From NCBI GenBank assembly GCA_037178625.1, contig CM074138.1:930001-994000 (forward strand): 64,000 bases of DNA. Reading direction: 5' to 3'. The translations under genes and the position numbers were made by a program. Positions 21,045 to 30,648 of the stretch are shown here, one piece after another. How positions within the stretch are numbered: position 1 is the first letter of the stretch; each line of letters begins with the position of its first letter. The notes beneath the pieces are model-generated. The model was not told where the DNA came from and did not search any database. It saw nothing but the letters and a program-made list of their open reading frames with translations. This stretch comes from Skeletonema tropicum (taxonomy: Eukaryota > Bacillariophyta > Thalassiosirophyceae > Thalassiosirales > Thalassiosiraceae).

Positions 21045-22184
21045 TTACAATTTAACAACCTTGGTCCGGCATTTCGTATCCCACCACTCTTGCAATCCTC
21101 CGAACTGTTCCGTTGCAATAGTCAGGACATCATTCAAGCTCGCTTCTTCTAACTCAAATGATTCACTGGTACCCTTCTTGACATGCTTAAAAAATGAATT
21201 CTTATTTGATTTCTCTCCGTAGTGTTCTTTTAATCGAACCAAGAACTCATTATGTGATCTGTCTCCTCTATAATCTGGACGTTTGTCAGGCAGAGTCAAG
21301 TACTCCATATTTGAATCAACAAAGTCGTACAAGAAAGAAGTGTGATGTATAAAACCATCTTTGACTATTGCCTGTGCATTTCCTCCTATTTTGCGTTGAC
21401 CGAGTACATAATCATTTTCTCTCAGTTGAAACTGTGGTGTATCTGTGGTGTGTATTGTTTGTTGTGTTTCATCATCTTGTGACGGAGGAAGAATTAAAGA
21501 CTCACCAACGCCGCCACTCAAACCACATGATTTTCCCTTAAAAACAAGCGTTTGTTTGCCTTTGGGTATGTCTAAACTAGAATCTTCCAATTCTCTACCC
21601 CAGCTTTGAAATGCCGATCCAAACACTGCGTCAACGCTCCATTGCATAATTTCTCTTGGAAAAGGTTTGACGTGAGGTAACATAGAATTTCGCCCAATAA
21701 ATGTCGTCCACAACGATGAATGATCCACAACTACCGTTCCACCACCTGAAAATCTTCTCAGGACCAAAACACCATCATCACGTGCTGCATCAATGTTGAT
21801 CAACTTTTCTGGCTTTCCCCCAATGCCCAAAATTATGGTGCAACTTTGATTTACTCCCCCAGTATGGTGACCATACTCATCAACGAGTTGACTCGTAGCA
21901 AGCTTTCTCTGCGTATTCCAGTCATAGGGTGGCAGAGCAAAGTCTAGTATTTTATTTTGAGTAGGCTCATGCATTCCTATAATGCCCCAGCATCGTCCAA
22001 GAGGATCATGGCGCAAGAGAAGTTCTTCTATGGCAAGACGCTCGGCTGCCGAGAGTCCTGTGCCTCTAAGATCTAGCCATGAAAGCTTTGGTAGATCTTG
22101 TGCAGCGTGTTGGGTGCTGCTATAATGCCGAGCCACTATGCTATGCTGGACGATTCGTCGGCCGACTCTCGATGCAAACCCCAT
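21045..22184 (-). CDS. Lipoate-protein ligase A-like protein, mitochondrial
   Basis: The gene encodes about 379 residues from the ATG at 22184. The first ~30 residues are Arg/Ser-rich without acids (MGFASRVGRRIVQHSIVARH), typical of a mitochondrial presequence. The core holds the BPL/LplA catalytic motifs: VLRRFSGGGTVVVDHSSLW (RRxSGGGxVxxD, lipoyl-adenylate site), FKGKSCGLSGG, and VLGQRKIGGNAQAIVKDGF (KxxGxAQ, catalytic Lys) followed by HHTSFLYD. These enzymes attach lipoate to E2 subunits and the glycine cleavage H protein. Insertions between motifs are longer than in bacterial LplA. An octanoyltransferase/amidotransferase role is possible. The gene converges with the TPR-like gene 77 bp away. 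Confidence 0.8.
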   Translation of the reverse strand: MGFASRVGRRIVQHSIVARHYSSTQHAAQDLPKLSWLDLRGTGLSAAERLAIEELLLRHDPLGRCWGIIGMHEPTQNKILDFALPPYDWNTQRKLATSQLVDEYGHHTGGVNQSCTIILGIGGKPEKLINIDAARDDGVLVLRRFSGGGTVVVDHSSLWTTFIGRNSMLPHVKPFPREIMQWSVDAVFGSAFQSWGRELEDSSLDIPKGKQTLVFKGKSCGLSGGVGESLILPPSQDDETQQTIHTTDTPQFQLRENDYVLGQRKIGGNAQAIVKDGFIHHTSFLYDFVDSNMEYLTLPDKRPDYRGDRSHNEFLVRLKEHYGEKSNKNSFFKHVKKGTSESFELEEASLNDVLTIATEQFGGLQEWWDTKCRTKVVKL

Positions 22185-22369
22185 CTTTATCAACACTGCA
22201 TAATATGGTTTGCAGGCTACCAGGCACCTACATAAGTTCTAACTCCCGTCCAGGGATGATTGGCGCAATAAATTTCTACACAGAAGCCTCCGAAGGAATT
22301 AGTAGTCGAAATCTCACCAAGCGCATTTGCATTTTGCCGACCACATCTAAATAATGAGAGGAGCTAAGT

Positions 22370-23215
22370 CGTTCGGTCGGTCGGTCGGTCGTTCCGTCCG
22401 GGCCCTTTGGCGTGTCCTTTGGCCTTCACGGGCATTTTCGATTCGATCGACTCTTTCTTTGATCTTGATTTACCCCTTGCCCCCCCCCCGTTTTTAGAGT
22501 TTTCGATTGACTCTTTCTTTGATTGGCTTAGATTTGATTGTTCAGGGGGGTACACCCCCCCTTCCCCCCCCGTGTTTAGAATTTTCGATTGACTCTTTCT
22601 TTGATTGGCTTAGATTTGATTGTTCAGGGGGGGACACCCCCCCTTGCCCCCCGTCTTTAGAATTTTCGATTGACTCTTTCTTTGATTGGCTTAGATTTGA
22701 TTGTTCAGGGGGGGACACCCCCCCTTGCCCCCCGTCTTTAGAATTTTCGATTGACTCTTTCTTTGATTGGCTTAGATTTGATTGTTCAGGGGGGGGGGTT
22801 CGTTCGGTCGGTCGGTCGGTCGTTCCGTCCGGGCCCTTTGGCGTGTCCTTTGGCCTTCACGGGCATTTTCGATTCGATCGACTCTTTCTTTGATCTTGAT
22901 TTACCCCTTGCCCCCCCCCCCGTTTTTAGAGTTTTCGATTGACTCTTTCTTTGATTGGCTTAGATTTGATTGTTCAGGGGGGTACACCCCCCCTTCCCCC
23001 CCCGTGTTTAGAATTTTCGATTGACTCTTTCTTTGATTGGCTTAGATTTGATTGTTCAGGGGGGGACACCCCCCCTTTACCCCCGTCTTTAGAATTTTCG
23101 ATTGACTCTTTCTTTGATTGGCTTAGATTTGATTGTTCAGGGGGGGACACCCCCCCTTGCCCCCCCCCGTTTTTAGAATTTTCGATTGACTCTTTGTTTG
23201 ATTGGCTTAGATTTG
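22370..23215. repeat. G/C-tract satellite, ~81 bp units in a 431 bp higher-order repeat
   Basis: The basic unit (~81-82 bp) carries GATTGACTCTTTCTTTGATT, a TTAGATTTGATTGTTCAG block, and a run of 6-9 G followed by TACA or ACA and 7 or more C. A leader block with (CGGT)n and GTCCGGGCCCTTTGGCGTG occurs at 22,370 and again at 22,801, giving a 431 bp higher-order unit made of leader plus about four monomers. The second block degenerates at its right end where it meets the MORN-like remnant. The G-run/C-run pairs can fold into stable hairpins. Open frames across it reflect the repetition and are not called. Confidence 0.9.
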
Positions 23216-23216
23216 A

Positions 23217-23553
23217 CGAGATGCATGGAATAGGAAAGATCTAAATAAGGACGGGCGATTATGCAAGGGTATTTGGGAGAACGGAAAGATCGTATATGAA
23301 GGAGAGTTGAACGAAAATGGGAAGCCACACGGAAGAGGCAAATGGACCTAGATTCGGTGAATGGAAGAGAGGAAAGAAGTGTGGTCAGTTTGAAAACATT
23401 TATATTGTCAGGGTCGAGGTCAGCGAGCAAGTCTACTACGAGAACGATGAAGTCAAATCGGACTCAAACGTGAAGCGTGAAGCACTGGATGCAGACACCG
23501 ATAATGAAGATGCCCCACCGAGCAAGCGCCGTAACATTTGCGTTACTAGGTAA
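23217..23553 (+). pseudogene. MORN-repeat gene remnant
   Basis: Directly after the satellite, a frame reads DGRLCKGIWENGKIVYEGEL and then NENGKPHGRGKW before a TAG near 23,351. This matches the MORN motif pattern (YEGE..NGK.HG.G). The next frame carries FGEWKRGKKCGQFE and an acidic tail ending PPSKRRN. An ATG-led MHGIGKI in the third frame precedes it. Two frame changes in about 150 bases show that the gene is broken or heavily eroded. Only the 3' end survives, and the satellite occupies the place of the missing 5' part. Confidence 0.6.
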
Positions 23554-24001
23554 GAAGATGAGGCAGAAAGGAAGAATGTGTTTTAAGTAATTCGGATTCA
23601 TATGTGGATTCACAGAAAGAGAAAGTGAAGAATTATAAATCCCAAAAAAGGGCGCTCACCAATCATTGATTGGCAGTCTTTATTTATTTTAGTTTTTTAA
23701 TATTAGGCACGCTCTCCCCTTATACGCTGGCTGCAATGTACAACCTTTATTACATACATAATTATTAAAGTGTTACATAACGTACTATTTGAATACTGCT
23801 ATGTATATAAGTAGACACAATCAATATCGTAGTAGATAGCCGGTGCCTCCTCTCTTATTTAGAAAACCCGCGCAGCGGCTAGACGAGCGTCAGCGAGGCT
23901 AGTACTACATACACGACATACTTATCGCCGCAGCTCTAAGTAGCATACTTGCTCTCTCTCTAGGCTCTCTAGAGATCTATATAGATTACAGAGGTAACAC
24001 C
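23554..24001. other. Intergenic region before the FtsJ-like gene
   Basis: This 448 bp stretch has no open frame of note. It is AT-rich to about 23,820 and then contains short purine/pyrimidine stretches (CTCTCTCTCTAGGCTCTCT). It probably holds the 5' region of the gene at 24002. Confidence 0.4.
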
Positions 24002-25351
24002 ATGGACATAACGGAGAAGGCAAAGGAGGCGAATGCAGTACTTTCTGTGCACGCAAGCCATTTATATCGGATGGTTGATTTCATCAATACAACACAAGAC
24101 GTGAAACTGTGCGTCTACCAAAAAGCCACAGTGAGCAAAACCAATTCTCTGATATATCTCGACGCAAGCAATCCACGAGAGTTCATCGAGAATATGATTG
24201 ATACGCACAACTTTGTCCTGCAGGCGTTGAACAAGGTGTATATACTGAAAAATGATCGGGTAGTTACAAGAGGTGTTCCTGCTTCGGCAAAGCCAGTTGA
24301 CGCAGTAGAAAATGAGCATTGCATTAGCCATCACGTGCTCAAAATGATGAAGCAGCTGCGAACTAACAACCATAGCATCCCAGTGAAGGTAAAGCTGGAA
24401 GTCTTCCCAGCAAGAATCCAGCGACGATTGGTCAATAAGGTATGCTCTTTATTGAACCTCAACTCAATATCTGAAAATGAATTAGACATCTCACCTACGG
24501 ACGGAACCCACACGATAAGCATCATTCAACTCGATGATGGAAAGAATGTTGGAGGCAAGAAGAGGAAAAGGGATGATGGTGATGATGAAAAGACATTTCT
24601 AATTGGTTCGTCGTCTTGTAAAGATGTAACCAGTCCAATATATCCAAGTCAGTCTAATGACATTTGCAGAGCGTTCAACAAGTTGGAAGAGGCATTTGAT
24701 CGGTATTGTCAGAACGCGAAATCATTGCCGTCATTGGACGAAATTATACAGACAGCAAAGCAACAGCATGGAGCACCTTGTATTGGAGTTGACTGTGGTT
24801 CGGCGCCAGGTTAGTATTCGCAATAGTTCACGTACTATCTTTGCTCTCACAACTAAGTGCTCATGTTGTGTTCTTTGATACTTTCTGCTGCATAAACACA
24901 CATAGGTGGCTGGACGAAGTATCTCCTTGAGAAAACTCATTGCGACGAAGTGTACGCAATTGATCCAGGAAAAATGGATACATCTGTGACGTCGTCGTCC
25001 AATGCACATCACTTGCAAATGACAGCACAAAATGCTACACCTCACTTACGAGACATCTTAACGAAACGAAAGGCAAGAGTTTCCATTTGGGTGAGTGACA
25101 TGTGCGTCCAAGATGTTGAAAAGCAAGTAGATATATTTCTACTTGCTGTCAAAGATCAAGTGATTGGATCAGGCGCAGGTTTCGTCCTGACAATAAAGTG
25201 CAATGTTGGTCATGCAAAAGAGAGATTTGATGAAATGGCAAATGCAGAGGCAGATCGTCTGATAGAGCAAGTTGATGTGACTGGTGTAGAGATTTTACAT
25301 CTTTTTTCAAACAGAATAGGAGAGAGGACAATAATAGGTTGCGTAAAATGA
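24002..25351 (+). CDS. FtsJ/RrmJ-like RNA 2'-O-methyltransferase, two exons
   Basis: Exons 24002-24809 and 24906-25351 are joined across a 96-base intron (GTTAGT...ATAG) that splits the Gly codon of the SAM motif and restores DCGSAPGGWTKYLLE. The product has 417 residues. The C-terminal ~155 residues form a Rossmann methyltransferase: motif I at about 262-276, an acidic strand end VYAIDPGKMD, an Asp in VSDM, a Lys in VLTIKCN and a Glu in GERTIIG. These can supply the K-D-K-E type tetrad of FtsJ enzymes. The N-terminal 260 residues are unfamiliar and include a basic GGKKRKRDDGDDE segment that may be a nuclear localisation signal. Likely role: ribose methylation of rRNA, tRNA or mRNA cap in the nucleus. 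Substrate is unknown. Confidence 0.75.
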
Positions 25352-25454
25352 ACAAGAAATATTGGTTTATACTTCTATAAAGCACAAATACTGATACAGT
25401 CTTACATATTGCCTTTCAACAGATTCATCTCCCACCAATCGACTTAAACTTCTC

Positions 25455-26231
25455 TTAAGCTATGAGAGGCTGATCCATGGCTTTGTCGTCGTCTTCTTGT
25501 GCCACCTTGTTTTCATTGTTGTAGTGACACCTACAAGCAATGAAACAAACGATAACAGCAACCACGGCAACTCCGATACTTACCCACATATACAAAGGTC
25601 CTCCACTTCCACCCATATCTTGAACGACACCAATGAATTGATCTGGTTCTTCACTAGCAATGGCGCCAACATCATGAAGCACTTGTGTATCAAAGTCAGC
25701 ACCACGGAGCGACATTGATTCTGTTGGTGGAAACACAACTGAGCAAGAAGTGGCACCTGCCCAGCATTTTTGGTCTGATGGACATTCCGCGTCGGTGCCA
25801 CCGTAGCAAGATTGATTACATTGAGCGTTGGCAACACCCCATGAAGATCCACAGTAGTTGTGGTTTCCAGGTTTTGGTGATGAAGAAACTTCTGGACAAT
25901 TATCAACACTGGCGTAGCAACGTTGGCCTGCTGGACATTCTCCGTCGGTGCCTCCATAACAAGATCGACCACATTGAGTAGCAACCGTCCATGACGCACC
26001 ACAATAATTGTGGTTGGAAGAAGTTGCGCAAGGGCCATTTTGGCAGCCTTCTCCACAGTAAGCATCTGTTGTTCCACAGTATCCGGATGAGGAACAGCAA
26101 TAGCCGGCATATCCGCCGTCAGCACAAGTTTGATCGTCAAAGCCGCTGCCGCACCTCCAACCTTGCGCCGAGACGGCAGCAAAGTTAGAAAGGAGGAGGA
26201 AGAAGATAATTGAGTGCTTCATCGTGAACAT
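25455..26231 (-). CDS. Single-pass membrane protein with hevein-type chitin-binding domain
   Basis: The protein has about 258 residues from the ATG at 26231. Signal peptide MKHSIIFFLLLSNFAAVSAQ is followed by a hevein/ChtBD1 domain (CADGGYAGYCCSSSGYCG...YCGEGC) with the typical Cys pairs and aromatic sites. Two copies of another Cys module follow (NHNYCG.SW.VA..QC..SCYGGTD.ECP..Q.C), then a linker and a transmembrane helix (MWVSIGVAVVAVIVCFIACR) with a short acidic cytosolic tail. This is the domain order of a type I membrane protein exposing chitin/GlcNAc-binding domains. It may contact chitin fibres of the diatom or of other cells. No kinase or LysM domain is present. Start chosen as the first ATG in frame. 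Confidence 0.8.
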   Translation of the reverse strand: MFTMKHSIIFFLLLSNFAAVSAQGWRCGSGFDDQTCADGGYAGYCCSSSGYCGTTDAYCGEGCQNGPCATSSNHNYCGASWTVATQCGRSCYGGTDGECPAGQRCYASVDNCPEVSSSPKPGNHNYCGSSWGVANAQCNQSCYGGTDAECPSDQKCWAGATSCSVVFPPTESMSLRGADFDTQVLHDVGAIASEEPDQFIGVVQDMGGSGGPLYMWVSIGVAVVAVIVCFIACRCHYNNENKVAQEDDDKAMDQPLIA

Positions 26232-26294
26232 TTTTTTATGAGGTACCCTGTACAATAAGTACTATCGTGATCACAAGTAGTATTCTATCTTTCT

Positions 26295-26448
26295 TCACAG
26301 GTAGACTTGGCCCGCACGAAATCGGATCTCGTCACACCTGTCTTTCTCCTTGTCTTTCTTCCGGCTTCTCGCATCGCTCTGGTCGTTAGGGACAGACAGA
26401 AGGGATGCAATATCGTAGAATATCGTGTAGAACAATCCTATAGCTGTT
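26295..26448 (+). repeat. Split direct repeat A1 (left end)
   Basis: The first 113 bases, from TCACAGGTAGACTTGGCCCG, are identical to 32339-32451. After a short divergent stretch the last ~30 bases (AATATCGTGTAGAAC...) match 32495-32524. A2 has about 32 bases more than A1 in the variable part. Confidence 0.85.
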
Positions 26449-26517
26449 CATCTTTTTTATTGCTACCATGTCGGTCCGTACCAGCAGTAGTCATTTAAAA
26501 GTCAGCATAGTAAATCT

Positions 26518-26830
26518 GGCCTCTATCAGCCAACCCCTATCGGTCTATACGGCCCCAATATCTCGGCAGTCTGCCAATGGCCTCTATCAGCCAAACCCTA
26601 TCGGTCTATACGACCCCAATATCTTGGCAGTCTGCCAATGGCCTCTATCAGCCAAACCCTATCGGTCTATACGACCCCAATATCTTGGCAGTCTGCCAAT
26701 GGCCTCTATCAGCCAAACCCTATCGGTCTATACGACCCCAATATCTTGGCAGTCTGCCAATGGCCTCTATCAGCCAAACCCTATCGGTCTATACGGCCAC
26801 AATATCTCGGCAGTCTGCCACTGGTATCAT
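26518..26830 (+). repeat. 61 bp tandem repeat, about five copies
   Basis: Units beginning GGCCTCTATCAGCCAAACCC start about every 61 bases (near 26,519, 26,580, 26,641, 26,702 and 26,763) with few differences, mostly in the first and last copies. Because 61 is not a multiple of three, all three frames stay open and give apparent frames of up to 161 codons, which are artefacts of repetition. Weaker relatives (CCCCAATATCTCGGCA) occur again near 27,660-27,730. Confidence 0.9.
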
Positions 26831-29800
26831 CGGTCCATGCGGCCCCAAAAAATCGGCACGATACCTGCCATATCTCGATCAGCCTGGTCAGGCTTTCTTC
26901 TCGGCATGATATCTGCCAATTCTCTATCGGTCCGTGTGGCCAGCTATTTCTGACCTTTCGGTCCTTTTTTAATTCGTCGGGGGGACCGCAGCGACCTTAG
27001 GGGTTGGTGGCGCCCAGAATAAATATCAAGGGAGATTTTTCGGCTTCTAAAATCACGGTCATATGATTCATCTCGAATATTTCTCACCTCTTATTTTCTC
27101 TCAACTCTTCATCGGCTAAATTTTATTTCTTCAGCCATTTCTGCTATCGGAACGGGAGGTTCCCTCACGGCCTCCAGAGACACATTGTCAACCCCTGCCT
27201 TCAATAAAGCAGTTCTCCGCCCGTTCGGAGGGACGGATAGGGGGCGCCTCGCCACCATGACTGATTATTCATTGATTTGCTTTGTGGCATCTCCTTGATC
27301 ACTATGTTATCCGACGGTTCGCTCGAATTAACTCATGGCACCCTCCCCTTTTACGATCCGGAGGGCGACCAGTTCGTGGGAAACTTAAGCACACGGGCTA
27401 AAAAGGATCAACCAGCGGTGGCACCTGTCAATATTTGCAACCTCTTCTACGTTGGGATGATGATAGCGAGTTTCCATTGGGTTCGCCGTTCTTGGGGAAT
27501 AAATTTCCTTGTTTGGCTTCTCATCTCGATGGGGGAAAGATGTACGTTATTGTTGTCGCTAATATCGGTTTTATTACTGGTTGGGGAGCGGAGTTTGTCG
27601 TCACGGGGAAGTTGTCTGATGATGTTACTGAGTTTCTGCCAACATCGGCCTAAATGGCCCCAATATCTCGGCATCTATATGTCAACATCGGCCTAAACGG
27701 CCCCAGTATCTCGGCACTATGGCCCCAGTCTCGGCACGTTCTAATGAACAGTCTGCACTCTCTCGGCCTGGTTTGGCCATCAATCTATCTCGACTACCTG
27801 CCAAGAGGGCAATATTACGGGTCGTGATATCGATGATTAAGTTGAGGTGTCTTTTTGGATTTTCGACCATAACAATTATCATGGACGGTGTTTTTCGTTG
27901 ACAAGTGTTTTTTGCGAGGGCGGCCGAGTTGTGGTTATATCGAACGGAATTGGTGGTTTCATTGTTATGGTTTGTTACCCCCTCTGGAAAAAATTGGATT
28001 GGGATTTGGAGCTCGACCCCTAAAAATCATTCATCTGAAAATCAATCGTCAAAAACATCTATCATCTGAAATAAATCAGTGGCCTTATGGCAATACATAT
28101 CACGGTCGCACGACCAATCGTCCATCGAGTTAATTCTCAGCAATTCATTCGCTCTGCTCAATTTAGTTGACTGGCCTGACGTGGGCTAGTCTTCTATCGT
28201 TCTCCCTCTGTGGGACTTTTCTCCGCCCCCTCGGGGGATTTTACTCTATCCATCCTCTTCGGTCTTTTATCTGGTTCTCGATTCATTGCTCGGCAATTAA
28301 TTCGACATGATTTTAGTGTCTCTATGGGCAATTCTTCTATCTATCCCTCTTCGGACTTCACTCAATGCGGGGCAAGTCATCTATCTGCACCTCTGGAAAC
28401 ATGACCTTATCATCAGGGCATCATTCCTTTGGCTCTCTTCAGCACTTATCCGCACGCTGGAACGGACCAGAGGCCTGGCACTTTTACTTTATCCCATGAC
28501 TCCCTGGGAGTTATATCTCGCTCTTTGACGGGCCTATCTATTTCTCGGTTGTTCAGCGCTCAGCGTCTCCTCTAGATCTTCAATCCACTCTCATCGAATT
28601 CAGACTCTTTATCCTCCCCTCCCGGGGTGGTCTCTCTTTCTCTTGCGATTATCCATACCACAATCGGCCCATGGTGAGGTGCCATTTGCCGCAAACTTCG
28701 CAGTAAAATCTTCCTTCCAGACGGCGACGATATTTTACTCTCCCTCATCATCTTCACTCTCATACATTTTCGGGTGTGTGAGGCGTTGAACCAGGGCGTC
28801 CCTGCTGGGATCTCTCTCTGAGTCTGTGGTCGTATGTACCTTGCTAGGGCTAGGGCACCTCGGTCTCTCTCAGGATCCCTCTGCTTCTCACCTTCTGGGC
28901 CTCTAACCATATCCCAGTTCAGGGATTGGCTGAACTTTCTGTCGTCTTGTACGACCTCTTTATATCACCTGGTCTCTTTATCAACCACAGACGATAGTCT
29001 CGATAATTCCCTCTTGGCTAATGTCAATCTAGGGTTGGGACAGTTCATTGAATTCTTCTGCGGTCAAGTGCTCGTTCAGCACGGCAATCTTGGCTGGGGT
29101 GACCCTGTACTTGTATAGCCTCTTGGCCCACCACAGCTTCCGCTTGCACCTGCATATGGGAGTGGAACCGATGATATCGGGGTAAGCGACAGCTGTACCT
29201 TGGGCGCATCATTGGCGCTTGCGGATTAAATACAACCCCCGATTGTAGGAAGGATATCTTCATCTCGGCGCCTTTATCGGCACCATCCGACATTGCACAC
29301 GCAATACTTATTCTCGCATCATTCAGCCAGCAAGCTATGTTTACGTCTACATTTGATCGGGTTCCATGATGGCTTTGTTTTTCTCGCATCATTCGGCATT
29401 TATTGTCTACTCGCAACTCGATTGCATGGGAAGGAAACTTCTCCCTCTCTTCATCTCGTTCTTCATCGGACCTATCAACTTATTCGCTGTACAATTCACA
29501 TTGGGTGGAGTACAGTATCGCACTCTCTGCTTCGCTTCGCTCCTGCCTTTCTGGTGGTGGGCTCTTGCCACAATTGTCTCTATTCTTCAATCCCTATCTC
29601 GCTCGTTGTCTCGCGTTCCGGCCTTGACATTTGTATTCTCTTCGGAGACTTTCCTCTTCCCTCTGCGTACAGCTCTCTCGCGGCTCTACCGCCTCCTGGC
29701 GCATTCAACACAATCCGCTGGATCCTCTCTGCTCGACTTGACCAACTCCAAGTCATTCCCCTAATCAATAGTACTGGGTCATCCGTGCTTGTGATGTTTC

Positions 29801-30591
29801 TCCGCTATAATTGTCCCGACACTCTCTTGTCATCACAATTCCTCACACCTCTCTCGACTGTCGACTCCAAGTGTTTCAATGTAGTCGTCATTCCCACTCT
29901 TAACGCCCTCCACATACTGTGATCGCAGGTGGATCGATTCTCAATCACACATCCCCCTGTTTGTACGAGCCACAACAGCTCCCTTCTTTTTTCGCTCACA
30001 TTCTCAGTCCCAACTGCCAATCGTTGAAACCGGTTTGGCGTTGTTCGGCATGTCAAACGTACATATTTCTCTTCCACTTTGACCACTCGATCGCACACAG
30101 CGCACGTGTTATCTCTCATCATTTATATTTGTCTCTCCTCCGACGAGTGGGGGCCTTTAGCTACACTATATTCTCTCAGCATTGGGTTCAAATTGGTTGC
30201 ACTTTTCTGTTCTGGTGTCTCTCCTGCGAATTGGAAGAACTAGTTCAAGGGTTGTTTCAAGATACAACTCTTCGCGACTAGCATCGTAAATATTTGGACC
30301 CTTTTCGGTGGGATGTCTCTTTAGAGTCGTCACACACCACGCGATTCGTCCCGAGTCAGGAATTCCGGTCGGTACTCCACATGGCTGTTCGTATATAGAT
30401 ATAGGTGTACTGTTGGATCCGCATTGAACAGGCCATTGCAGCGTCTATTGAGTTTATGTTCATCCCGTGAGGAAAATCTGACCTTTCTCGACACAGTCTC
30501 TTGGGATAAGGTGATACGTTTGATGATTTGATGAGGCCTCTTTATCAGCCGAGGAAGCCCTACTATTGGAATCACACAGCCAAAGAATGGA
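26831..30591. other. Interior of the recombinase element, no intact gene recognised
   Basis: The plus strand is rich in C/T runs from about 27,000 to 30,600. Short frames occur: 27435-27653 (72 codons, WDDDSEFPLG...), 27888-28133 (81 codons), 29293-29922 (209 codons, hydrophobic) on plus, and 28572-28910 (112 codons, Arg/Glu-rich) on minus. Near 29,050-29,200 the minus strand reads WWAKRLYKYRVTPAKIAV, which looks protein-like. None carries a readable RT motif (such as a YxDD box) or RNase H motif. Just before the recombinase frame, another plus frame (about 30,525-30,705) reads PYYWNHTAKEWIVVSEPAQL, suggesting eroded coding sequence with frameshifts. Confidence 0.5.
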
Positions 30592-30648
30592 TAGTGGTTT
30601 CGGAACCCGCGCAGCTCTTCGGTCATCATCCATCTTCCCCTAGTAGTC

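Noticed and set aside
26468..26953. 161- and 120-codon frames MASISQTLSVYTTPISW...
   Set aside because: They arise from the 61 bp tandem repeat, which is open in all three frames because its length is not a multiple of three.
29293..29922. 209-codon hydrophobic plus frame in the recombinase element
   Set aside because: No motif, and other frames in the same place are equally open. Pyrimidine-rich sequence naturally gives long Leu/Ser/Phe frames. Left unassigned.
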